Part shown: one piece after another, positions 5,153-11,929 of the stretch | Layout of the letters: each line of letters starts with the position of its first letter | How positions within the stretch are numbered: the first letter of the stretch is position 1 | Origin: Oscillospiraceae bacterium | GTDB taxonomy: Bacteria > Bacillota_A > Clostridia > Oscillospirales > Ruminococcaceae | Length of the DNA stretch: 11,929 bases | Reading direction: 5' to 3' | NCBI GenBank assembly: GCA_017440445.1 | Contig: JAFSHE010000145.1 | Location: 1-11,929, forward strand | Translations under genes and position numbers: made by a program | The notes under the pieces: model-generated | The model's input: only the letters and a program-made list of their open reading frames with translations | What the model was told of the DNA's origin: nothing | The model's database searches: none

Positions 5153-7231
5153 TCAGAAAGAAATCTCCGTTTTTACACAGGCAGCTCCTGTAAGGCTCTC
5201 GCTGACCGCATCGGGCTGAGAGGTTCCCGCATACAGCACAAAATGCTTTCCGCAGACTGAACGCACGCCGTTTTCATCCACCGTTTCAAATGCGGAATCG
5301 GGGAGCGGTATCTCTATCCTCCTGCTTTCACCCGCGGACAGCTTAACACGTGCAAATCCGCACAGCGAACGCTTTGGTGCGCCGCTTACATCAAGGCAGG
5401 AGATATACAGCTGCACCACATCCTCTGTATCACATTCAGCATCACCGCTGACAGTGAGCCTAGCTGTACCGTCGGAATATTCAAGCTCCTTACAGATAAC
5501 AGGATGATACGTCAATCCATAGCCAAAGGGATAAAGGATATTTTCATCATCCGCATAACGATAGGTGCGGCCATCCATGGAATAATCACAGAAATCGGGG
5601 AGCTTGTCCGCATCCTTATAGAATGTTACAGGCAGCTTACCCGTGGGCGATACCTTACCGAAAAGAATATCCGCAAGCGCCTTTCCGCCGCACTGACCGG
5701 GATACCATACATCAAGCAGAGCGTCACACTCCGTTTCGATGTTTACCGCACTTCCCGCAGCAAGCACCACTACGAGCGGCTTGCCTGTTTCTCTGAGCTT
5801 TTTCAGAAGTATGCGCTGACTTTCGGGAAGTCGGAGGTCAGGCTTGTCGCCCGAAGCAAACTCGTTGCCTGTATCGCCCTCCTCGCCCTCCAGAGTAGCG
5901 TCAAGTCCGACGCAGGCGATAATGATATCGGAATTTTCAGCCGCAGCAAGAGCCTCCGCATAGCGGTCTCCCGCCTCGGCAAGTCCCTGACAGCGGTCCT
6001 TGAACAGGTGACAGCCCTCCGCATAAAGAACTCTGCCACAAAACTCGTCCTCGATGCCCTCAAGGAATGTTACATATCTGTCGGCTGTACCGTTATAGTT
6101 ACCGATGAGCGCCTCCCTGCTGTCAGCGTTAGGTCCGATAACAGCGATAGTGCGGTATTTCTCTCTGTCGAGGGGAAGTATCCCGTTGTTTTTTAGCAGC
6201 ACTGCGGACTTCACCGCTGCCTCGTAGGAAACAGCCTTATGCTCCTTGTAGGATATAACTGAATAGGGGATATCATCGTACTCTGTTTTATCAAGCTGTC
6301 CCAGCCTTATTCTTGTGCGCAGTGCATGGACGCAGGCAGTGCGGATATCCTCCGCCGAAACAAGCCCCTTGTCGTAGGCCTCCATTATGCTGAGATAGGT
6401 GCTGCCGCAGTTGATATCACAGCCCGCCTTAAGAGCCTTTGCAGCGGACTCAGGTGCAGTAGCGGTAACACAATGGTGCATGTGGAAATCCTGGATCGCC
6501 CAGCAGTCGGATACAAAATATCCGTCAAAGCCCCATTCACGCAGCTTTCCCATCAGATAGGGGCTTGCGCAGGAAGGCTCTCCGTATACACGGTTGTATG
6601 CGCCCATCACGCCCTCAGCATGAGCCTCCTCAATAAGCGCTCTGAATGCGGGGAGATATGTTTCCTCCATATCCTTTGCCGAGGGCTTTGCGTCAAACTC
6701 ATGGCGCAGCGACTCAGGTCCGCTGTGTACTGCGAAATGCTTTGCGCATGCTGCGGTGCGAAGATGCTCTCCCTCGCCCTGAAGTCCCTTTGTAAACGCC
6801 ACACCCAGTCGTGAGGTAAGATACGGACACTCGCCGTAGGTCTCATGACCCCTGCCCCAGCGAGGGTCACGGAAGATATTTATGTTCGGTGACCACAGGG
6901 TAAGTCCCTTGTAGATATCGCAGTCACCGTACTTCTGCGAAGCGTTGTACTTCGCTCTTGCCTCAGTGGAGGTAAGCTCTCCCACTTTGTAAAGCAGCTC
7001 TGTATCAAAGGTCGCCGCAAGACCTATTGCCTGCGGAAACATGGTTGCAGTGCCTGCCCTTGCAACTCCGTGAAGTCCCTCGTTCCACCAGTTGTATGCA
7101 GGAAGTCCCGCAGCAGGTATTGCAGGAGCATTATAGCGCAGCTGCTCAGCCTGCTGCTCCGTTGTCAGGGTATCCGCCAGAGCCTCTGCACGCTCCTGCG
7201 GTGAAAGTGATGCGTCTAGCCAGCGTTCCAT
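5153..7231 (-). CDS. Glycoside hydrolase family 3 beta-glycosidase (xylosidase/glucosidase type)
   Basis: GH3 enzymes remove beta-linked sugars from the non-reducing ends of oligosaccharides with retention of configuration. The 692 residues show the N-terminal TIM-barrel domain. Its blocks are YNWWNEGLHGVARAG (46-60), FRDPRWGRGHETYGE (120-134), KHF (164-166) and FVSDCWAI (239-246), with Asp242 as nucleophile. The second domain carries GLDATLEGEEGDTGNE (442-457), where the acid/base glutamate is expected among Glu448, Glu450 and Glu451. A fibronectin III-like domain fills roughly the last 110 residues. The NWWNEGLHG form is typical of the beta-xylosidase branch, but substrate cannot be settled from sequence alone. 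There is no signal peptide, so it should act on imported oligosaccharides in the cytoplasm. The ATG at 7231 follows a GGAGGC site (7237-7242); phoH ends 16 bases upstream. No terminator is visible after the stop. Confidence 0.93.
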   Translation of the reverse strand: MERWLDASLSPQERAEALADTLTTEQQAEQLRYNAPAIPAAGLPAYNWWNEGLHGVARAGTATMFPQAIGLAATFDTELLYKVGELTSTEARAKYNASQKYGDCDIYKGLTLWSPNINIFRDPRWGRGHETYGECPYLTSRLGVAFTKGLQGEGEHLRTAACAKHFAVHSGPESLRHEFDAKPSAKDMEETYLPAFRALIEEAHAEGVMGAYNRVYGEPSCASPYLMGKLREWGFDGYFVSDCWAIQDFHMHHCVTATAPESAAKALKAGCDINCGSTYLSIMEAYDKGLVSAEDIRTACVHALRTRIRLGQLDKTEYDDIPYSVISYKEHKAVSYEAAVKSAVLLKNNGILPLDREKYRTIAVIGPNADSREALIGNYNGTADRYVTFLEGIEDEFCGRVLYAEGCHLFKDRCQGLAEAGDRYAEALAAAENSDIIIACVGLDATLEGEEGDTGNEFASGDKPDLRLPESQRILLKKLRETGKPLVVVLAAGSAVNIETECDALLDVWYPGQCGGKALADILFGKVSPTGKLPVTFYKDADKLPDFCDYSMDGRTYRYADDENILYPFGYGLTYHPVICKELEYSDGTARLTVSGDAECDTEDVVQLYISCLDVSGAPKRSLCGFARVKLSAGESRRIEIPLPDSAFETVDENGVRSVCGKHFVLYAGTSQPDAVSESLTGAACVKTEISF

Positions 7232-7247
7232 AAACAGCCTCCGTTAA

Positions 7248-8231
7248 TCAGCTCTTTCTGATATCGTTCTTTTTTATAGCATGACCGCTGTAATCCTCAT
7301 AAGCCTTGACGATATCCTGTACAAGACGATGACGGACCACGTCCTTTTCACTGAAGCGGTTCTGTGCGATATCATCAACGTTCTTAAGCACCTTGAGCGC
7401 CTCGATAAGTCCCGATTTTTTGGTTTCGGGCAAGTCTATCTGTGTGATATCTCCCGTAATTACCATCTTGCTGTTAAAGCCAAGTCTGGTAAGGAACATC
7501 TTCATCTGCTCACGGGTGGTGTTCTGCGCCTCATCAAGGATGATGAAGCTGTCGTCAAGCGTTCTTCCTCGCATATAAGCAAGCGGAGCTACCTCAATCG
7601 ATCCACGCTCCAGATGGCGGTTGAACGCCTCCTGCCCGAACATCTCGAACAGTGCGTCATACAGCGGGCGCAGATACGGGTCTACCTTGTTCTGCAGGTC
7701 GCCGGGGAGAAATCCCAGCTTCTCGCCCGCTTCCACAGCGGGACGTGTGAGGATGATACGCTGTATCTCGTGCGCCTTGAATGCGCTTACCGCCAGTGCC
7801 ACTGCAAGGTATGTCTTACCTGTACCCGCAGGTCCGACGCCGAATGTGATGGTATTCTTGCGTATCATGTCGCAGTATTTCTTCTGTCCGAGGGTCTTGG
7901 GCTTTATGGGCTTTCCCGTATAGCTTACGCACACGCAGTCTGAGGAGATGCTCTCCACCTCGCCCTCGGTGCCGTCGTTCACCATTGAGATGACATAGCG
8001 CACAGACTGCTCGTTTATGGCCTCGCCCTTCTTGCTGAGCCTTGAAAGCGACTGCATAGCCTTTTCCGCACGGGAAACAGCAGCCACCTCGCCTGTTATC
8101 TTAACATCCGAGCCACGGCTGAATACCGTTACCCCGAATGCCTTCTGTATCAGATTTACATTACTGTCAAGATCACCGAAAACAGCGTGAAGCTGCTCCA
8201 TACTGTCCATATTTATAGTTACTTCTGCCAT
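7248..8231 (-). CDS. phoH: PhoH family ATPase
   Basis: PhoH proteins are cytoplasmic P-loop ATPases related to the superfamily 1 helicase fold and linked to RNA metabolism; their exact role is unsettled. The 327 residues begin with a KH-like region typical of the PhoH/YlaK type (about 1-65). The ATPase follows, with Walker A GPAGTGKT (133-140), ILTRPAVEAGEKLGFLPGD (160-178), Walker B FIILDEAQN (229-237) and the sensor block VITGDITQIDLP (257-268). Length matches the family. The ATG at 8231 follows AAAGGAAAG (8235-8243). In many Firmicutes phoH sits next to ybeY; here the next gene, 16 bases downstream, is a GH3 glycosidase, and no ybeY is seen. Confidence 0.95.
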   Translation of the reverse strand: MAEVTINMDSMEQLHAVFGDLDSNVNLIQKAFGVTVFSRGSDVKITGEVAAVSRAEKAMQSLSRLSKKGEAINEQSVRYVISMVNDGTEGEVESISSDCVCVSYTGKPIKPKTLGQKKYCDMIRKNTITFGVGPAGTGKTYLAVALAVSAFKAHEIQRIILTRPAVEAGEKLGFLPGDLQNKVDPYLRPLYDALFEMFGQEAFNRHLERGSIEVAPLAYMRGRTLDDSFIILDEAQNTTREQMKMFLTRLGFNSKMVITGDITQIDLPETKKSGLIEALKVLKNVDDIAQNRFSEKDVVRHRLVQDIVKAYEDYSGHAIKKNDIRKS

Positions 8232-8289
8232 TTACTTTCCTTTCATCAACTGCTTTTCCGCAGAAATATCTCAAGCTATATACGTAATC

Positions 8290-8318
8290 ATTATATCACT
8301 GCGCAGCGCCGTTGTCAA
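8290..8318 (-). promoter_or_regulatory. Near-perfect promoter of phoH-GH3
   Basis: On the minus strand, TTGACA (8313-8318), a 17-base spacer and TATAAT (8290-8295) preceded by TGn. All canonical elements are present together. The spacer contains the 8-base palindrome CTGCGCAG (8299-8306), which could be a protein site but may be chance. The expected start is near 8283, giving a leader of about 50 bases. Confidence 0.88.
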
Positions 8319-8358
8319 TAAATACCCTCCGCATTTTACGACATGAAAACGCACACGG

Positions 8359-8390
8359 AAAAAGCGGGCCGCACTACTGCACAGCCCGCT
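8359..8390 (-). terminator. Terminator after the ATPase-radical SAM unit
   Basis: On the minus strand AGCGGGC (8384-8390) pairs with GCCCGCT (8363-8369) across a 14-base loop and runs into TTTT (complement of 8359-8362). It lies about 140 bases after the radical SAM stop codon, so the transcript carries a long 3' tail. Confidence 0.75.
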
Positions 8391-8529
8391 CGGGGTATAT
8401 CAAAACAACCGCTATACGCCTACGGCTATTCACGGACGGAAGCCGCTTCAGCCACCGTCACCCTCGGCACGGCTGTGGATCTTACCCTGCCACATTCTAT
8501 GCCGAAGTATCCGTTTTGGTACGTTGTTT
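8391..8529 (-). other. Unassigned structured stretch in the 3' tail
   Basis: These 139 bases between the radical SAM stop and its terminator contain no convincing gene on either strand. They are not AT-rich like the other gaps in the window. Two local inverted repeats are visible: CGGCT/AGCCG (8423-8427 with 8441-8445) and CAGCC/GGCTG (8449-8453 with 8471-8475, with an inner CCG/CGG pairing). A minus-strand open frame ending near 8429 (it includes TYQNGYFGIECG) has no start codon. It could be a structured 3' untranslated region, a 3'-derived small RNA, or a degraded gene end. Confidence 0.35.
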
Positions 8530-9390
8530 TTACCAGAGAGAAAGCTGCTCCGTTTCAGGGAACTCGTGCAGATATCCGAACAGCCTGTTATTGTCGCAGA
8601 TAAGCCCCGCTTTTTCGCAGGCAGAGGTGAACAAGCTCCACAACCTGCCGCCATTCGGAGAGGATATCTCGTAGCTGTTTCCGTAGCGGCGAATGTACTC
8701 CCCACGAAGCCCGGGGAAATGCCTGTCCAGCGCATTATAGTAATACTGTCTGTCACCGTCCCGCAGGGTCATTCCTATGCCGAAGCTTATTATTCCCACG
8801 CACCCCGCACGTGCTGCAAGGTCTACGATGCCGAGGATATTCTCCTCAGTATCGTTTATAAATGGAAGTATCGGACACATCCACACAACGGTCGGAATGT
8901 CCGCTTTTTTCATTTCGCACAGTACCTCAAAGCGACGACTTGTATTACACACATTCGGCTCGATTATACTGCACATATTATCATCCACTGTTGTCAGCGT
9001 CATCTGCACCACTGCCTTTGTGCTGTGGTTTATCTGCTGAAGCAGGTCAATATCTCTCATTACAAGGTCGGATTTCGTCTGCACCGCCGCACCGAAATCA
9101 TATCTGTGTATTATCTCCAGACAGCGACGGGTCACCTGAAGCTCCCTCTCCGCATGAAGATACGGGTCGCACATGGCACCCGTGCCTATCATACAGCGCT
9201 TTCGCTTTGAGCGAAGCGCCGCCTCAAGCAATTCGGGAGCATTCTCCTTCACCTCGATATCGGTGAACTCGTGCGCCATGCCGTAGCAGTCGCTGCGGGA
9301 ATCGCAGTAGATGCATCCATGCGTACAGCCACGATAGACATTTATTCCGTTACTGGATGAAAGTATGCTCTTTGCCTGTACAAAATGCAT
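8530..9390 (-). CDS. SPL-family radical SAM protein (SplB/Rv2578c-like)
   Basis: Radical SAM enzymes use a [4Fe-4S] cluster to cleave S-adenosylmethionine. The 286 residues show the cluster motif CTHGCIYC with Cys22, Cys26 and Cys29 close to the N-terminus. This is followed by CDSRSDCYG (29-37), IGTGAMCDPYLHAE and VQTKSDLVMRDIDLL. This pattern is that of the SplB-like COG1533 group, whose members outside true spore photoproduct lyase have no assigned substrate. The protein lacks obvious length for extra domains, so I do not call it the DNA repair lyase. The ATG at 9390 is 3 bases from the ATPase stop (TAG at 9394-9396). Its GGAGGG site (9398-9403) lies inside the last ATPase codons, indicating co-translation. 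Confidence 0.88.
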   Translation of the reverse strand: MHFVQAKSILSSSNGINVYRGCTHGCIYCDSRSDCYGMAHEFTDIEVKENAPELLEAALRSKRKRCMIGTGAMCDPYLHAERELQVTRRCLEIIHRYDFGAAVQTKSDLVMRDIDLLQQINHSTKAVVQMTLTTVDDNMCSIIEPNVCNTSRRFEVLCEMKKADIPTVVWMCPILPFINDTEENILGIVDLAARAGCVGIISFGIGMTLRDGDRQYYYNALDRHFPGLRGEYIRRYGNSYEISSPNGGRLWSLFTSACEKAGLICDNNRLFGYLHEFPETEQLSLW

Positions 9391-9393
9391 CCG

Positions 9394-11929
9394 CTATCCC
9401 TCCGACTGCATATCTGCGGGAGATACAGTATTTCCGAGTACCGTCATATCTCCGCCGTTTATCTCATAGAGAAATCCCTTGTAGCTGCCATCCTGCTGTA
9501 CCTGCGCTATGACTGGCTCGTTTCCCGAGGCGATGGTGAAAGAATCCGTCAAAACTACTCCGAACCACACCGCAAACACAGCGGACAATGTGAATACAAT
9601 AGCTATCACCGTCTTTTTAAGTCTGTCGGATATGCTAATCTCCCTGCCCTCTGAGCCGAACATGCGTTTTGAAAGAACAGTCGTTCCCGCAAGGGTCAGC
9701 AGCGCTGCCGCAGCAAGCACCGCCAGTATGCCCAAGTTCTGTGCGGAAAGCGGCTCGATATAGAACAGCGAGGGCAGCACCACCGCAGCGCCGATAAATG
9801 CCGCTGCAAGCACTGCGAACATCGCTGCACGCAGCCTGTTGAAGGGTCTGCACACATTGAACAGCACTCCGAAAGCAACTGAAGCCGTAAGGAACGTCGC
9901 CATTGTAGACGCCTGTCCCTGCGGTACAGAGAAGATATTCTGAGCGATAAGCAGCAGTATTATCCCGAGCACCACAGAAATTCCGCCGGGGAATGCACGT
10001 TTCAGAACGTTTGACAGAAATCCGCCACGCACAAGGCTGTGATTAGGCTCCAGTGCCAACAGGAATGACGGCGCACCGATAGCAAGGGCGCTTATCAGCG
10101 TCATCTGTATCGGCTGAAACGGGTAAGCCGACGGCACGAACAAAAACACTATCGCCAGCAGAAACGAGAATATCGTTTTTACAAGAAACAGCGCCGCAGA
10201 GCGTTGTATATTGTTTATCGCACGTCTGCCCTCCTGTACCACGAGGGGCATAGAGGCAAAATCCGAGTCCATCAGCACGAGCTGCGAAACATTACGTGCC
10301 GCATCGCTGCCCGACTGCATGGCGATGGAACAGTCAGCCTCTTTCAGAGCCAGAACATCGTTTACTCCGTCGCCTGTCATAGCAACCTTGTGTCCCTTAG
10401 CCTTCAGCGCCTTTACAAGCTCCAGCTTCTGATACGGAGTTACCCTGCCGAATACGGTGTATCTCTCTGCTGCCTCGGGGAGGGTCTCCTCCGTGAGCGT
10501 TGCCGCATCCACATAGCTGTCCGCATCGGTAAGCCCCGCCTTTTTCGCCACGTTTGATACTGTAACAGGGTCGTCGCCCGATATCACCTTTACCGTAACT
10601 CCCTGCTGTCTGAAATACTCCAGCGTTTCGGGAGCCGTATCACGCACCTTGTCCGAAAGAACTATCAGCGCCTTTGCCTCCATACCGTCGGGAAGCTCAT
10701 TGTCCACCGCCTCGTTATCACTGCATGCAAACACAAGCACACGCATCCCCTTTGAGGAATACTGCTCAACGATATGCTTTATCTCAGCGTATTTCTGCTC
10801 ACCGAGGACAAAGCTCGGGGCGCCGAGAGCGTATGTTACGCCCATAAACACCGCTGCGCTCCATTTTTTTGCGGAGGAAAACGGTATCGTGCGCAGGCAT
10901 ACATGTAAGCGCTGCGTCCCTAGCGGATATTTCTCCTGTATCGCCGCCATAGTGGGGTTTGCATCGGTCATGACATTTGCAAACGAGCTTAACGCATCCG
11001 CAGCGTCAAAGGATGGGTCGAGCGGTATCGTTTCAGTTACCTCCATACGACCCTCGGTGATGGTACCTGTCTTATCAAGACACAGCACATCCACACGGGC
11101 AAGATGCTCCACGCTGTACAGGTCCTGACACAGCGTATTTCTCTGGGCAAGTCGAATAGAGCTTACCGCAAGTGCAATGCTTGTCAGCAGCACAAGTCCC
11201 TCGGGTATCATGCCGATAAGCGCCGCAACAGTGCTGATTATTCCCCTGTCAAAGCTCTGCTGAGTAACAAAAATCGCCTTGAAGAAAAGTACCAGTGCAA
11301 AGGGTACTATACACACCGAAACAGTGCTGATTATCCTGTTGATGGAGCGCATCATCTCCGAGCTTTGCTTTTTCACATACTTTGCTCCGCTGGTTATCTT
11401 GTTTGCGTAAGCCTGCGCACCTACTCGTATCGCCTGCACCTTTGCAGTGCCGCTTATCACAAAGCTGCCCGAAAGCAGCTCGTCGCCCTCGTGCTTTACT
11501 ATTGGGTCGCTCTCTCCTGTGATAAGGCTCTCGTCCACCTCGCACTCGCCCTCACGGAGTATTCCGTCTGCGCATATCTGCCTGCCCGATGCAAGCAGCA
11601 TGATATCATCCATAACGATATCCGAAACGGGAAGCTCCCTCTCCTCTCCCCCACGCAGCACATGCGCCCGTGGTGCGGATATCAGCGAAAGCCTGTCGAT
11701 GACCCGCTTTGAACGTATCTCCTGGAATATACCTATCGCAATATTGCAGAGTATCACTCCCATGAACAGCATATTGCGGTAGCTGCCTGTAAGCGCTACA
11801 AACACCGCAAGTATCACATTCACAAGATTGAACAGCGTAAATATATTGTCACGGAATATCTGCCCTACGCTCTTTGTTTTTACCGAGAAGCTGCCGTTGC
11901 ATTCGCCACGTTTTATGCGCTCCTCCGCC
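9394..11929 (-). CDS. CtpE-like P-type cation (probably Ca2+) ATPase, N-terminus off right edge
   Basis: P-type ATPases pump cations across the membrane through a phospho-aspartate cycle. The frame stays open from the stop at 9394 to the window edge (844 residues visible). The first visible residues AEERIKRGECNG and KSVGQIFRDNIFTLFNL are typical of the region just before M1, so only a few residues are probably missing. The GTG at 11823 is internal and not the start. Visible landmarks are the actuator TGES (137-140), PEGL in M4 (242-245), the phosphorylation site DKTGT (285-289), KKWS nucleotide-binding region (about 354) and TGDGVND (518-524). The PEGLVLL, SGSFVISG and DGVNDVLALKEAD blocks match the mycobacterial CtpE group, reported to move calcium. 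After the usual M5-M10 there is an added hydrophobic segment and a 51-residue tail (see findings). A radical SAM gene follows after 3 bases. Confidence 0.9.
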   Translation of the reverse strand, partial: AEERIKRGECNGSFSVKTKSVGQIFRDNIFTLFNLVNVILAVFVALTGSYRNMLFMGVILCNIAIGIFQEIRSKRVIDRLSLISAPRAHVLRGGEERELPVSDIVMDDIMLLASGRQICADGILREGECEVDESLITGESDPIVKHEGDELLSGSFVISGTAKVQAIRVGAQAYANKITSGAKYVKKQSSEMMRSINRIISTVSVCIVPFALVLFFKAIFVTQQSFDRGIISTVAALIGMIPEGLVLLTSIALAVSSIRLAQRNTLCQDLYSVEHLARVDVLCLDKTGTITEGRMEVTETIPLDPSFDAADALSSFANVMTDANPTMAAIQEKYPLGTQRLHVCLRTIPFSSAKKWSAAVFMGVTYALGAPSFVLGEQKYAEIKHIVEQYSSKGMRVLVFACSDNEAVDNELPDGMEAKALIVLSDKVRDTAPETLEYFRQQGVTVKVISGDDPVTVSNVAKKAGLTDADSYVDAATLTEETLPEAAERYTVFGRVTPYQKLELVKALKAKGHKVAMTGDGVNDVLALKEADCSIAMQSGSDAARNVSQLVLMDSDFASMPLVVQEGRRAINNIQRSAALFLVKTIFSFLLAIVFLFVPSAYPFQPIQMTLISALAIGAPSFLLALEPNHSLVRGGFLSNVLKRAFPGGISVVLGIILLLIAQNIFSVPQGQASTMATFLTASVAFGVLFNVCRPFNRLRAAMFAVLAAAFIGAAVVLPSLFYIEPLSAQNLGILAVLAAAALLTLAGTTVLSKRMFGSEGREISISDRLKKTVIAIVFTLSAVFAVWFGVVLTDSFTIASGNEPVIAQVQQDGSYKGFLYEINGGDMTVLGNTVSPADMQSEG

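Noticed and set aside
4960..5193. Plus-strand 77-residue open frame
   Set aside because: It is antisense to the TPP riboswitch, its terminator and the thiT promoter.
5504..6196. Plus-strand 230-residue open frame
   Set aside because: It lies wholly inside the GH3 gene, which has unmistakable family motifs on the other strand; the plus frame has no recognisable domain.
7281..7943. Plus-strand 220-residue open frame
   Set aside because: It is antisense to phoH, whose Walker motifs are intact.
8429..8532. Frameshifted continuation of the radical SAM protein past its stop
   Set aside because: The shifted frame is closed by a stop just before the true C-terminus and has no start. The family does not need extra C-terminal residues, so I treat it as noncoding.
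8343..8603. Plus-strand open frame over the 8391-8529 gap
   Set aside because: No ribosome site, no recognisable protein character, and it runs into the antisense of the radical SAM gene.
1..11929. Defence system, toxin-antitoxin, CRISPR array, insertion sequence, tRNA or rRNA
   Set aside because: No regularly spaced direct repeats, transposase motifs, cloverleaf or rRNA sequence were seen. The XRE protein has no toxin partner beside it; its neighbour is a secreted anchored protein.

Overview
The window looks like chromosomal DNA from a Gram-positive Clostridia-type bacterium, most likely Ruminococcus or a near relative. The basis is indirect: strong AGGAGG-type ribosome sites, near-consensus sigma-A promoters, a DegV protein, an ECF-type ThiT under a TPP riboswitch, an SPxTG sortase substrate and an intracellular GH3 glycosidase. 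No mobile element, CRISPR array, tRNA, rRNA or phage gene was found. Most of it is housekeeping and metabolic sequence, with one small regulatory and surface-protein cassette that stands out.

Left part (1-2500). The 5' portion of phosphoglycerate kinase (minus strand, running off the left edge) is divergent from a zinc-ribbon Nudix hydrolase. The Nudix gene converges on a gene for a secreted, probably sortase-anchored protein. That surface gene is divergent from an 83-residue XRE regulator. Its consensus promoter carries two near-identical inverted repeats 30 bp apart, one filling the -35/-10 spacer and one just after the expected transcription start. This looks like a compact repressor-operator switch.

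Middle part (2500-5150). trmL (tRNA 2'-O-methyltransferase) and a degV-family gene form a short minus-strand operon. Divergent from trmL is a 54-codon gene with its own promoter, ribosome site and terminator. It converges on thiT, the substrate-binding subunit of an energy-coupled thiamine transporter. thiT has its own promoter, a TPP riboswitch and a riboswitch-controlled terminator, all upstream on the minus strand.

Right part (5150-11929). phoH and a cytoplasmic GH3 beta-glycosidase form a two-gene unit behind a near-perfect promoter. Upstream lies a 3-bp-spaced pair: a CtpE-like P-type cation (probably calcium) ATPase that runs off the right edge, and an SPL-family radical SAM protein. 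This pair ends at a terminator at 8359-8390.

No wholly new multi-gene system could be demonstrated. The best leads are the XRE/surface-protein operator pair, the 54-residue protein, the apparent 11th membrane segment with an exported tail on the ATPase, and an unexplained structured stretch at 8391-8529.
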